In this document: one piece after another, positions 35,111 to 44,944 of the stretch | How the letters are laid out: each line of letters begins with the position of its first letter | Position numbering within the stretch: the first letter of the stretch is position 1 | Source: Lucinisca nassula | Taxonomy: Eukaryota > Mollusca > Bivalvia > Lucinida > Lucinidae | DNA length: 64,000 nucleotides | Assembly (NCBI GenBank): GCA_963580285.1 | Contig: OY757012.1 | Coordinates: 172,319,994 to 172,383,993, forward strand | Direction of reading: 5' to 3' | Notes under the pieces: generated by a model | Told to the model about the DNA's origin: nothing | Databases searched by the model: none | Seen by the model: only the letters and a program-made list of their open reading frames with translations | Position numbers and translations under genes: made by a program

Positions 35111-35790
35111 AACACAGCACATCCCCCTCCGAGCACACACCGACCAACCTAGCTCATGAGACAGGTCAACTGGAGGCATCAGACAAGAGACGCCCACCCG
35201 CGGACTTATAGGCGTCCCCCACCGATCCAACATCAGCAAACATGGTCCACACTCCACGGAAGCTCGGGGCATCAGGAAGGAGATGACCAAAGTAGCGAGA
35301 CTTGCAAAATTTAAAATATTACAAAAAGTGGCAACCAACTCCGCCAAGATACATGTAAACAACTCTTTGAATTAGTTTCATCAGTTCTTTGCAGCAAGAC
35401 CTAGTCGTATCTCTCCGTTTGGTGCTGACCAAAAACTATGTATGACGCAAATATAATTCATATGATGCAATAAATTAGAGGTAATATGACATTCAAAATT
35501 CAACTTTTATTCTGGTATATTTGACTCATCCATAGGCTAACATGATAGGTCGAAAAAATGATAATCAAATACAACATGTATAGCTAATAATAATAATACT
35601 TATGATAATAATAACAATAATACAATACAGGATTGCCATTGGTCCTGTCCCATTTCAGAATTCATAATTACTTTTTCCACCTTTCACCTTAGTAGAGTTA
35701 TGCTACTTTGCAAATTACGTCAAAACAGCAATGGTATCTCTGTTTGAAACAATTTTCAGTCTTATCAAACGGTACCTCTAGGCAGGCCTA
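35111..35790. other. No recognised gene; AAT-rich stretch
   Basis: No gene was recognised. 35,580-35,635 is (AAT/AAC)-rich simple sequence. The minus-strand frame at 35,063-35,362 partly overlaps the dispersed repeat and has no motif I recognise. Confidence 0.35.
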
Positions 35791-35800
35791 TTGGAAAATG

Positions 35801-35896
35801 CTAGGGATACAGATCCGTATCCCTAGCCTCCGAGACTAGAGATACGGATCCGTATCTCTAGCCTCCGAGACTAGAGATACGGATCCGTATCTCTAG
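35801..35896. repeat. Three 26-bp palindromes in tandem
   Basis: CTAG(A/G)GATACGGATCCGTATC(T/C)CTAG-type palindromes begin at 35,801, 35,836 and 35,871, each centred on GGATCC (AGATCC in the first) and separated by the 9-base spacer CCTCCGAGA. Period 35 bp. Confidence 0.9.
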
Positions 35897-35907
35897 CCAC
35901 TGCCTTA

Positions 35908-36010
35908 TTATACCCCCGCAAACGAAGTTTGAAGGGGGTATATAGGAGTCAGCTTGTCGTCTGTCGTCGTCGTCTGTCGTCGTCGGTCCGTTACAAAAAA
36001 CTTTAACATT
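35908..36010 (+). repeat. End of a bivalve-type TATACCCCC repeat
   Basis: TATACCCCCGCAAACGAAG is followed by the mirrored GAAGGGGGTATA and a (GTC)n-like tract. Inverted end structure and simple repeat suggest a truncated transposon end. No second end was found. Confidence 0.5.
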
Positions 36011-36699
36011 GCTCATAACTTCCTTATTCTTTGACCGATTTCTTTAATATTCACACACCACACACCTTGCCACTAGTTTTTAATAGTCCGTTCCAGTATT
36101 TCGGCTTCGTTCCGGTATTTTGGTTTCGTTTTGGTAATTACCAGTACCCCTCTAACAGTACAACTCTAAGAAGGGCAAAAGAAAACTACTTATCAAAACG
36201 CTTAAGCCAAAGCCAAACAAAATCAACTGATAGGGACATGTGCCATAAGGGTATGCATGACCAGACTTTGTAATGATACCGTACTTTAACAATCCCAACA
36301 TAACGTTACTTACGCCGGAAGTAACGAAGTTACGTATTGTTGCCATGTAAATGTTGAGGTCTTCTTGAAAATCTGTCAAAACAGTGAAACTGCAGTAGAA
36401 GCTTGGTAAAATACATATTATTGTGGCGATATCGGAATTTTTGTATTCCTCAAAACAATTAAAGAAGCAAAATATTTCCTCATAGTATAAAGATGTTTGA
36501 TAATGATGATGAAACAACGATTCAGAAAGATGAGTCACTTTATCTGCAACATATTAATGGAAATCATTGGCAACCAGTTCGTAAATCACAGCCTGTAACC
36601 TGTTAAGGAAGAATTTGCATAAATGTTTGGGAAATCGCCATCTTTACGTCGGTTTATTTCAAATGTCACAGACATGCGCAAATCAGTCACTTTTTCCTG
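36011..36699. other. No recognised gene
   Basis: A CCGGAAGT motif near 36,314 and a 37-codon plus-strand frame from the ATG at about 36,493 (MFDNDDETT...) are the only hints of a host promoter and exon. Neither can be supported further. The 128-codon minus-strand frame here has no known motif. Confidence 0.3.
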
Positions 36700-37339
36700 T
36701 CAGTAATGTGTATGACAACCCCGGGCAGCACAACACTCCTGGCATTGCCGAGGCATGTAACGAACCAAATTTTGAACAGTTTGTAAAGTTAGTGTTTTTG
36801 AGATACGTCTGTAAAGAATGTCCCACACATGTTCTAATGGGTTTAAGTCAGGAGAACGTGCCGGTCAGTCCATTACTTCAATAGCCTCACGATAAAGGTA
36901 ATCCATACACACTCTAGCGGTATTGGGGCCGAATGTCCCAGCGAAAGGCCCCACAATAGGATCTAGAATTTCATCTCGATACCGTTATGCAGTCAATGTA
37001 CCTCCGTTCATCACGTACAAGTCCGTTCGGCCTTCATAAGAAATCCCATTACATACGATCACTGACCCCCTCCATATCTGTCTGTTTCCACAATGTTGCA
37101 GTCTTCGTATCGTTCTCCGGGTCGTCTCAAGACTCAAACACGTCGATCACATGCATTCACGTGAATTCCGCTTCCAGCTGCGAACAGAAATGTACGCCAG
37201 TCTTGCACTACAGCTACAGCTGGTGTCTGGGAATGTGTGGCGGCCTTAAAAAGTCTCCCTGCCCTACATCATAGTGTAGTTTATATTTTCTTGTCCTTTG
37301 GGATCATCGATTCCATTGTGGAATTTTGAAAATATTTGA

Positions 37340-37385
37340 GGGTCACTGATGAGGCCTAATTGGCCGAAACTAGCTAGTCTGACCC
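37340..37385 (+). ncRNA. Hammerhead ribozyme, type I (dimer unit 1)
   Basis: Stem I 5' strand GGGTCA, core CTGATGA, stem-loop II GGCC-TAATT-GGCC, core GAAA, short stem III CT-AGCT-AG, cleavage triplet GTC, stem I 3' strand TGACCC. All core bases are consensus. Predicted cleavage follows C37,379. Stem I is open, so it is type I. The tiny stem III suggests activity mainly as a dimer. Confidence 0.92.
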
Positions 37386-37598
37386 AGAAAACATTACACT
37401 TCATATTTCCGGTTCTGTGGTGTATTCCTTGCTTCCAAAGGATAACCCTTTTATAGAACATATTTAACGTCACTACAGCTGGTGTCTGGGAATGTGTGGC
37501 GGCCGTAAAATGTCTCCCTGCCCTACATCATAGTGTGGTTTATATTTTCTTGTCCTTTGGGATCATCGATTCCATTGTGGAATTTTGAAAGTATTTGA

Positions 37599-37644
37599 GG
37601 GTCACTGATGAGGCCTAATTGGCCGAAACTAGCTAGTCTGGCCC
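37599..37644 (+). ncRNA. Hammerhead ribozyme, type I (dimer unit 2)
   Basis: Identical to unit 1 in the core and stems II and III. The 3' strand of stem I is TGGCCC, which keeps pairing with GGGTCA through one G-U wobble. Predicted cleavage follows the C of GTC. Confidence 0.9.
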
Positions 37645-38479
37645 AGAAAACATTACACTTCATATTTCCGGTTTTGTGGTGTATTCCTTGCTTCCAAAGG
37701 ATAACCCTTTTATAGAACATATTTGCAATCGCCAGTTCTGATGTTCTTCGGCAAACTTACATCGCCGTGCACGATGTTGCCTGTTGAGAATAGGCCTCTT
37801 GCCGGACATCTGACCCTCATATCACATTCATGTAACCTGTCACGTATTATTTGATCGAATATCATTTGACCAACTGCATGCTGAAAATCGATTTGTAGCC
37901 TTCTCGGCCTGTACTGCCGATTTCGTAGCGCTAGATTTCGAAGATATTGATCTTCCCTTTGTGACGCCATGCCGTGTCGGCCTTGTCCTTCTCGTCTAGT
38001 AAACTCGCCCGTCTCCTGGAAGCGTCTCCATAGCCTGGCAACAACACTTCTCGACACACCAGCAACGATCTGTTGGGTGTACCCACTTTCAAGCAAAGGG
38101 ACAGCTTGAGCGACCCCAACTTCTTACAAGAACCGCCTAACACCATATGAAGTCACTATGAAGCAAAAACAACGCTTTACCGAATGATTGACATGTTTCT
38201 GACCCACACTCAAATTTTGAACAGATCGCCCCATACCGAATTTCAGCCGTTTTATAGGGTATCCATGCTGTAGCTCACATTCTTGCTTTGCGCGTGAATC
38301 TTGCTTCTTGACGTCTGCACGAACATTGTTAAGAGATGTCACATTAAAATAGTGTCTTCCTTGAGTTTGAAAATTGCCAAGCGGTGATGTTATACTGCTT
38401 TTAAAAAAGTGTTCCTTTAATTGTTTTGACCAGTGTATAAGCAATACATATATAGGCAAAGACGAACTACAACAAAAGT

Positions 38480-38760
38480 AGAAAATTGGAACGGTCAGGG
38501 CGGGGGTCGTAACTCGTTTTAAAGCAGCTGCAATCCTCGCCCTTACTTCCGGTGCGATTTAGACAAATAGTTTGTTCAGTCCGCATGAAGGCCTCCTAAC
38601 TCATCAGTGCAACATCGCCGAGAACACAAAAATCAAACAACCACAAAGATGAAACATCGGTGAGGGCTCGATAGCAAGAAACGATTAAAATGCTGGAGCA
38701 AAAGAACACCAACAGTTAGACTCCGATGTGCCCAACCAGAGACAGACCAAAGTCTTCAAT
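38480..38760 (-). mobile_element. Naiad 3'-tail fragment
   Basis: GGAACGGTCAGGGCGGG, CCTCGCCCTTACTTCC, GTTCAGTCCGCATGAAGGCC and CCAACAGTTAGACTCCG occur in reverse in tail order. It lacks the terminal ~250 bp, so it is truncated at its 3' side or broken. Confidence 0.8.
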
Positions 38761-39835
38761 AGAAACATGCGGCATCGTAAAACAAAACCTGAACAATCTT
38801 TGGTCCCGCACGACCTTAAACTTAAATATTAAACCAAATCTGGCCCGAACATCATCATCTGGTTCAAGAAATATAGTGCATACAGTGCAAAATTTGCTAA
38901 TCTCTGCATTTGTGTGACCATGAAAATTAAGTTTAAAAAATCTAAGTCTTTGATAGATTGCAATTATTTAGTGTACGGAGTGCAAAATAATTCATAATTG
39001 TTTTCTGGAGAGAAGATGTGGACAAGCTATTTTTGGCCTAAATGGGACATTAGATTGGAGCTTGTAACCTTTAAAAGAAAGCCATTGTCACTTAAAACTA
39101 GCTCCAAACTCTTTCAGGGGTCATGACAAAAAATCTTTTCTGGCTTAATATGCGTATTTTGGGAGCCTGTGACCTTGGAAATCTGGTCATACCTACAAAT
39201 ATCTAATTACTTTTTACCCCTGACCTATAAAGGAAAATATTCCAGTTTGGTACAGTCATATAAGGGTCTTTGCTCGGCGATATATGAATGCCAACATACC
39301 AGAAACAACTGCATACAGGCATATAGGCTTGTGCCATGACTGCAACAGTACACAGAGATTTGCTTTAGCTCTGAGCGCCCATTTCCAAGTAATCATATAT
39401 AATACATCATCTATGTTTATTCTTTTTCATTCAATTGTAGTTTTAAGATACATTATAACATAAGATTTTGAATAAATAAAACACTTCCTTAAATTAAAAC
39501 GGTCACCTGTATAGTACATAAAAAGCGGTCCTCAGATATTAATGCCTCAAAAATGGTACGATTATCAATTTGCCTGTGGCAATTTGCACAGGAGGTAGTT
39601 GGGAAGATAGCCATTTATTTTCTGTCTTGTTTGCGCTAATTCCCTTGATTATCAGCACAGCTGAGAAAGGTGATGTCCGTATAAGTCCGGTATGTATGTG
39701 TTTTAAAGAAGAATTGATTTCATTTTCATTGCACTATACCTGTCATATAAATAAAAAAGAAGTTTTTCAGCACAAAACATCACATTTTACAAGTTCATGA
39801 AATCAGTACCATTGTAAACTCTGTTTTATCCATAG
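38761..39835. other. No recognised gene
   Basis: Mostly AT-rich sequence. A plus-strand frame ending near 39,690 encodes a hydrophobic stretch (HLFSVLFALIPLIIS) followed by a GTATGT donor-like site. No in-frame ATG or family match supports a gene. Confidence 0.3.
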
Positions 39836-40295
39836 GACAAAGGGTTATTTGGATGATTTATTTAATATTGACAATAATTATTTCGATGGTTTGACCAGTC
39901 AAATTTACCCACCAGAACTTCAGTTAAATAAAGCATTTTCTTCTGATACCAAGGACCCCGTTTTGATTTACATCTATCTGTTGCAAAATGGGTTTGTTTC
40001 CTGCACAATATATGATAAACGCGGTGATTTTGATTTTGAGCTTGTATTATTTTCTTTCTTGGGTGGCGATGTTCCTCGCGCAGCATCCTATGGCGTTTAT
40101 ATTTCGCAGTTAATTAAATTTGCCAGAGCGTCTAGTCATGTAACTGACTTCATCACCCGTAATAAATTGTTAAATATTAAACTTCTTAATTAGGGTTATC
40201 GGTATCATAAACTACGCAGTGCCTTTTCAAGATTTTAAAGATGTCATCCCGATTTAATTTAAAACTCAATGTTGGACTTAAATTTCTTCTGCAAC
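39836..40295 (+). pseudogene. Naiad-type PLE RT fragment, copy 3
   Basis: It begins within RT motif C (GYLDDLFNIDN) and runs through FDGL, YPPELQLNK and IYDKRGDFDFE, then VPRAASYGVYISQLIKFAR and TRNKLL. A TAG follows, then GYRYHKLR. It is 5'-truncated and ends abruptly at about 40,295, where a Naiad tail starts without the C-terminal 80 residues. Confidence 0.85.
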
Positions 40296-40545
40296 AAGGA
40301 ATTGGTTTCACTGACCGTTCCCAGGCGGTTCTTCTGTCGCAGTTTAGTTTAATTATGGTTTTTCTTTGAACGTGTGTATCGCTTGTATGTTTTGTTTTCG
40401 ATAGTCATTTCGCCATTTTTATGTGATTGTAACTGTCGTTAATGCTTTCCGCTATTGGTGTTTCCGATAGGGTCTAGTTATTGCATGTTTGTGTTTCTTT
40501 CCCTTAGGTGTTTTGAAGAAATTATTAGTTTAAATCGCGACGGAA
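40296..40545 (+). mobile_element. Naiad 3' tail joined to copy 3
   Basis: ATTGGTTTCACTGACCGTTCC to TTTGTGTTTCTTTCCCTTAGG, joined directly to the RT fragment and so reflecting an internal deletion. The last bases are replaced by a short direct piece, AATCGCGACGGAAGTAAGG. Confidence 0.7.
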
Positions 40546-40559
40546 GTAAGGCCGATAAT

Positions 40560-41215
40560 ATAACCTTGTGATGGCAATAACTGCAATACCCTTTGAGATA
40601 TATTGATGGTACTTGGCACAATTGTTTTCAAGGTCGAGACGGCACTTCATGCCTGAGAACCACAACTCTGGGTGCTATGGTATTTGCGTTATCTCCCCTT
40701 CAGAATGACCACCTTGTGATTTCCATGCCTCCAATACCCTTTGAGTCATATTGGTGGTACTTGATGCAGATGTACATGAGGTTAAGCAGGTGTAACATGC
40801 TCAAGAATTACAACTCTGGGTGCTATGGGTTTTTTAGTTATCTCCCCTCACAATATAACAGTGTAATTGTTATAACTCGAACACCCTTTGAGATATATTG
40901 AAGGAACTGGGCACAATTGTATACAAGGTATAGAAGGGGTGTCATGTGCAAGAACTACAACTGTTGGTGCTGTGGTATTCGAGTTATCTACCCTTTCAAT
41001 ATAACAGTATGGCCAGCTTGTGATCACCATATCGTCAATACCCTTTGAGACATATCGATGGTACTTGGTACAGAAATACATGAGCTTAAGCAGGCATGTC
41101 ATGCGCAAGAACCACAGTTCTGAGTGCCCTGATTTTTTAGTTATCTCCCCTGACAGTTTAATCTTGTGATGGCCATAACTCGAATACATTTGTGATATAT
41201 TGCTGGTTTAATTCT
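40560..41215 (+). repeat. ~150-bp core-repeat array
   Basis: About four to five units share CTTGTGATGGCAATAACTG-like text, ATACCCTTTGAGATATATTGA, GGTACTTGGCACA and GTTATCTCCCCT, spaced roughly 150 bp. Frames at 40,593 and 40,848 are read-through. Confidence 0.8.
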
Positions 41216-41289
41216 GGTGTACTTTCTATTGGTAAACAATCTTCTGAAGGCCATATTGGCTTTTGGTCGGGGGATTTGCCATCTCTTCC

Positions 41290-41395
41290 GATGGCTATTT
41301 TTGTTTTGGATAGCCAATTGGCCATTTTGTGGGAAAGTAACTGTCCTTTACGCTATTGATGTTTCCATTAGGGTCTAGTTATTTCATGTTTGTGA
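41290..41395 (+). mobile_element. Short Naiad-tail fragment
   Basis: TTGGATAGCCAATTGGCCATTTTG to TAGTTATTTCATGTTTGTG, lacking the final ~80 bp of the tail. Confidence 0.7.
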
Positions 41396-41637
41396 GCGGA
41401 CAAATTTTTTGCTCAAAGCATATACCGCATTTATGCAGTAATACGTGCACATAGTTTCTATTTAATAGATAACAAATATATTTTTTCGTCCGAAAAACCT
41501 AGTCCAACAGCTCTGAAAGCACCATTATCACCAATTGTTAGCAAAAAAGACCTGGATCCAGGTGTCTACAACTCTGTCAGCTAAGCGAGCTCATTATTGG
41601 TCAAACTGTTACACTCTCCAACAAGGACACCTAATAC

Positions 41638-41850
41638 AAACGGGTCTCCGTGGCCTAGTAAATAAGAGAGCTGATTTTTAATCAATAGTTCTCTCACCAC
41701 TGTGGTTCGAGTCTGGCTCAGCTATATGTGAGATGCCAAGTTCTGCAACGAAAGGTGATTTTGTTTTTCTCCGGGTACTCCTGTTTACACCAACCTCTGA
41801 TCAATGATCGTCTCGATATAAGTTATATAATTATCAAAGGGTCGCCGTAT
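41638..41850 (+). repeat. tRNA-derived SINE-like unit
   Basis: TCCGTGGCCTAGTAAATAAG resembles a pol III A box and GGTTCGAGTCT fits a B box, about 55 bp apart. The text CTCCGGGTACTCCTGTTTAC follows, a core found in molluscan tRNA-SINEs. The 3' end and target duplication are unclear. Confidence 0.55.
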
Positions 41851-42037
41851 AATCAAAACCAAACATCAAACGCTGTAGAATTTTGCTGAAAAAATGTGTA
41901 TCTTTTGCGTTTGCAAAAGCTAACACATTTTTCATCAGGTAAACAAATCTGTGAAAAGAACACTCCCTAAAGCCCACAAAATATAGAGAAAACTGGGGTT
42001 AGCATTCTTTTGCTTATTTCAGTTCCAAGAAATAGGT

Positions 42038-42085
42038 TGTGGGTACTCGTTAGAATCACCTCGTTTAGGCGGTTCAAACGAGCAC
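42038..42085. repeat. Hairpin of the GGGTACTCG family
   Basis: GGGTACTCGTTAGAATCACCT is mirrored by AGGCGGTTCAAACGAGCACC with mismatches. Confidence 0.7.
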
Positions 42086-42320
42086 CTTATCCCTATGTTT
42101 GGTGTATAGATAAGAAATATATGACACAATATCATAAAAATAACCGTATTCGAGATATGAGAGAATGGACTTTCTTGCACACCAGACAAGGAAATCCGTG
42201 ATTTTACCCTGGGATAGAAATTTTTGTTCTGACCCTGGTGTTCCGACCCCAAATCGAATATAATCGCGTGTTTGATAAATGCACTGGTTGATTACAACCT
42301 CATGCGCGGCGTCGTCATGC

Positions 42321-42360
42321 GTGACGTCACTAAACATTCCTGTTGTGTCATCACAAAATG
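42321..42360 (+). promoter_or_regulatory. Possible promoter: CRE palindrome and ATGGCGGA motif
   Basis: A perfect GTGACGTCAC sits at 42,321-42,330. CAAAATGGCGGACG is at about 42,353-42,366 and includes an ATG opening a 16-codon frame (MADVGNRSDSSIKN...). The pairing of a CRE and an ATGGCGG motif is typical of housekeeping promoters, but no exon structure follows before the foldback element. Confidence 0.25.
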
Positions 42361-42430
42361 GCGGACGTTGGTAACCGAAGTGACAGCAGCATTAAAAATT
42401 CGCAATAGAAATGGAAGGTATGCAAGAAAA

Positions 42431-42575
42431 AGAATCCAATATGGGTGTGAGGGGTGGATAGAAAAATCCGTCCCTCGGGATCACTGTCCGGCATCACTCG
42501 GCAAGCCTCGTGATGCCGGACAGTGTCCCTCGGGACGGATTTTTCAATCCACCCCTCACACCCATATAAGATTCT
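42431..42575. mobile_element. Foldback element (66-bp arms)
   Basis: The left arm, 42,431-42,497 (AGAATCCAATATGGGTGTGA ... TGTCCGGCATCAC), is mirrored by 42,510-42,575 (GTGATGCCGGACAGTGTCCC ... CCATATAAGATTCT) around the loop TCGGCAAGCCTC. Mismatches are few. The frames read across it in both directions are artefacts of the palindrome. Confidence 0.9.
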
Positions 42576-42691
42576 TATAGTGTCACACAGATGTGCTGCT
42601 ATCTTAATGTATGCATTTTTATATGAACAAAGTTTGATCAAAACAGTTACTAGATAACCATTACGAAAACAAGCCTATACCAATACATTGT

Positions 42692-43200
42692 CTCTGGTCG
42701 GGCCCATCGGAGTCTAACTGTTGGTTTTCTTTTGCTCCGGCATTTCAGTGGTTTCTTGCTGCCGAGTCCTCATCGTTGTTTCATCTCTGTGGTTGTTTGA
42801 TTTTTTGTGTTAACGGAGATTTTGCACTGATGAGTTAGGAGGCCTTCATGCGGACTGCACAAATTATTTGTCTAAATCGCGACGGAAGTAAGGGCGAGGA
42901 TTGTGGCCAGGTAAAATCGATTTAAGCCCCCAGTAGAATTCGTTTTCGCTGACCGTTCCAAGGCGGTTGTTCTGTCGCCGTTTATTTTTGTTATGGTTTG
43001 TCTTTGTGTGTTTGTGTCGCTTATATTATTTTATTTTGGATAGCCTATTGGCCATTTTGTGAGAAAGTAACTGTCCTTTTGGCCTTCCGCTATTGATGTT
43101 TCCATATGGGTATGTTGTTTCATGTTTGTATTTCTTTCCCTTTGGTGTCTCTGATGGGAGCTGTGGGTTGATTGTATCGATTCCTGATCATTGCCTCTAC
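42692..43200 (+). mobile_element. Naiad 3'-tail copy
   Basis: It runs from CTGGTCGGGCCCATCGGAGTC through TGATGAGTTAGGAGGCCTTC, CGCGACGGAAGTAAGGGCG, CCGTTCCAAGGCGGTTGTTC and TGGCCATTTTGTGAGAAAG to GATCATTGCCTCTACTTCT. It is about 510 bp, one of the longest tail-only copies, and well preserved. Confidence 0.88.
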
Positions 43201-43337
43201 TTCTAATTATCGCCGAAAAAACGAAAATTTTATGATGAAAAATTGTGATACCCCTGTATAACCCAGTTTCACTCTCTAAAAGTGGCGTTCGAGGGGGTCA
43301 AAATTATATAGACGTGTTTTCGTGATGATACCCTAAT

Positions 43338-43510
43338 AGAAGTGAAGGCAATCATCAGATCTCGATATTAACCCACAGCTCCCATCAGAGAAAGAAAAGA
43401 CAAAGGGAAAGAAGCACAAATATGACCCTAATGACAAGCAGACACTAATGGAAACACCAATAGCGCAAAGCCAAAAGGACAGTGACTTTCCCACAAAATG
43501 GCAAGCCATA
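43338..43510 (-). mobile_element. Naiad 3'-tail fragment
   Basis: AATAGAAGTGAAGGCAATCATC to CAGTGACTTTCCCACAAAATGG in reverse, the last ~170 bp of the tail. Confidence 0.8.
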
Positions 43511-43519
43511 TTCCAAACT

Positions 43520-43830
43520 TATACAACGAATGGTGAATCAAAATGTTAAATTCAACATATAGGGACAACAGAAGGACGGCTGCAATCAGACGTCCGCCGA
43601 CATAAGGCGTTACTTGGAAATTCAATACTAACTTTTGAAGCAATGACAACACACAACTGAAATCTGTCGAGGGGACAAGTTTTCTCATATCCCGACGAGC
43701 TAGTTTTGGCCAATTAGGCCTCATCAGTAATCCTGAGATGTTTTCAAATTTCGTGGTGGAATCAGTTCCAAAACGACTGGAAAGTAACTCCCGCACTATT
43801 ATGAAGGCCGCATGCTTATCGACCTGAACG
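43520..43830 (-). mobile_element. Decayed retrozyme monomer
   Basis: In reverse, GATTCCACCACGAAATTTGAAAAC leads into a hammerhead-like core, as in the 37-kb monomers (GATTCCATTGTGGAATTTTG...). The remaining sequence is diverged. The 122-codon frame covering it is not a gene. Confidence 0.65.
43691..43733 (-). ncRNA. Degenerate hammerhead ribozyme
   Basis: CTGATGA and stem-loop II (GGCC-TAATT-GGCC) are intact, but GAAA has become AAAA, the stem III closing pair is altered and stem I (GGATTA) no longer pairs with the 3' strand. It is predicted inactive. Confidence 0.7.
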
Positions 43831-44037
43831 AAGAAAATAAAGGGAAACGCGTAGTTTGTGGGATTTTGTTGTTGTTTTGAACAACTGGTCCAGTGAATCT
43901 AAAAAATACGACAAACACAAATAACATCAAGACGACATTATCTGAAAGGGTAGTTTGCAATTAACCCTAAATGTCATTGTGTTATCTTGGTGTGCACACA
44001 TGTGTGACGTGCACACATGTAAGCGTTGGTGTTTTAC

Positions 44038-44224
44038 CTGTGGTTATAGTATAGGTTAAATTAAATCCAACGTCATTGCCATGGGCGGTCGTTGGTACCG
44101 CCTCTCGATTTGACCATCCGTCAGACAATAAATTGATAAAAACATCTTTATATTCAGATACGAAGCTTTTGGGCTTTTCTAGTCCATCTATTTCACTCCA
44201 TATGCCTTTGTGAAGCTCAAACAC
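44038..44224 (-). CDS. Candidate internal exon of an unknown host gene
   Basis: A T-rich tract ending TATTTTCACAG precedes GTGTTTGAGCTTC, and the open frame runs 62 codons (VFELHKGIWSEIDG, PKSFVSEYKDVFINLL, DGWSNRE) to ACCACAG followed by GTAAAA. Good acceptor and donor sites flank an ordinary-looking soluble sequence outside known repeats. The same frame continues upstream to an ATG at 44,374 (MSYDKREWRPLRGQ), so a single-exon reading is possible. A donor at 44,312 would leave the wrong phase for joining. I do not recognise the protein. Confidence 0.35.
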
Positions 44225-44374
44225 CTGTGAAAATATGATATAAAATAATAACTTGTGCCAACAAAATTGAGTTGTCAGAAGTAAAAAACATGTTCCAAAG
44301 TGTGCGCTCAACCTTGTCTTAAATCGACGTGCTTGTCCACGTAGAGGACGCCATTCTCTCTTATCATATGACAT

Positions 44375-44944
44375 CGCATCTTAGAACGTGATAACGCAAT
44401 CTACGAAATTTGGAAATTCACTAGTAGATTAAATATGCAAATAAGTTACATACGCTCCGTAACGTTACACACACGGCGTTCTTAATGACGTTCCGTGTAT
44501 TTATTTTTAATAAAACTCATGAATACAATGCGTTTTTATTGTCATCTGATAGCTGAAATCTTGCATTCGTGTTCATCTGTTATTGAATTTTATTAAACTC
44601 GTTGAGCCATGCATTTTATCTGATTTCCTCAACTCGTTTAAGTAAATTCAATAATACATGACCACTCATGTAAGATCCTCTATAGAGAACGTAGCAGCCG
44701 GATAAGACTACATGAACGTTCAAGCGCACATACTCAGGTGTTTGCTTTTTTCTCAAATGACACGCTCAAACGTAATACTATGGACACATAGACGAACCAC
44801 GTTACTGGCAGGTCCCTTGCGTTGCCGGCATTAATCGACGTTTTTTTAAACAAATCTTATTTCTACTTATTGCAGTTGTGTTACCTGTAAAAGGATTCTC
44901 CGTACTTCATCAATAGTACTGTTTATTTACTAAGATTATGAAAC
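44375..44944. other. No recognised gene
   Basis: Unique-looking sequence with several CG dinucleotides (ACGTTACACACACGGCG near 44,460) just upstream, on the minus strand, of the candidate exon. No repeat was recognised. Confidence 0.35.

Larger units (their letters stand above)
37206..37727 (+). mobile_element. Retrozyme dimer inserted in the Tc1-like gene
   Basis: Two tandem monomers, each starting about CTACAGCTGGTGTCTGGGAATG and ending TTTTATAGAACATATTT, are joined by a short AACGTCA. Each has a hammerhead ribozyme, and the repeat distance between ribozymes is 259 bp. TTGCA occurs on both flanks (CAGTCTTGCA on the left, TTTGCAATC on the right) and could be a short target duplication. No protein is encoded; frames at 37,264 and 37,523 are read-through. 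Confidence 0.85.
36700..38436 (-). pseudogene. Tc1-like transposase pseudogene
   Basis: The N-terminal part (38,096-37,733) has the paired helix-turn-helix signature of Tc1-type transposases: SRSVVARLWRRFQETGEF, then RREGQGR, LRNLALRNR and CPARG. The C-terminal part (37,200-36,700) has RRPGERYEDC, DRYGGGSVIV, YLYREAIEVMD and PARSPDLNPLEHVWD, which carries the catalytic Asp block of the DD(E/D) domain. Several stops and shifts break it. The tip TTGACCAGTGTA at about 38,425-38,436 looks like a Tc1-type inverted-repeat end; the other end was not found. A two-unit retrozyme is inserted between the two parts. Confidence 0.85.

Noticed and set aside
36493..36605. 37-codon frame MFDNDDETT... after a CCGGAAGT motif as a first exon
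   Set aside because: It is short and ends in a stop without a splice site. The motif alone is weak evidence.
36615..37274. Plus-strand frames of 89 and 95 codons as genes
   Set aside because: They are antisense to the Tc1-like transposase pseudogene.
39480..39690. Hydrophobic plus-strand frame followed by GTATGT as a signal-peptide exon
   Set aside because: No in-frame ATG precedes the hydrophobic stretch within the open frame, and no conserved second copy supports it.
41638..41720. True tRNA gene
   Set aside because: A and B box-like text is present, but no cloverleaf with a 7-bp acceptor stem can be drawn, and a SINE core follows.
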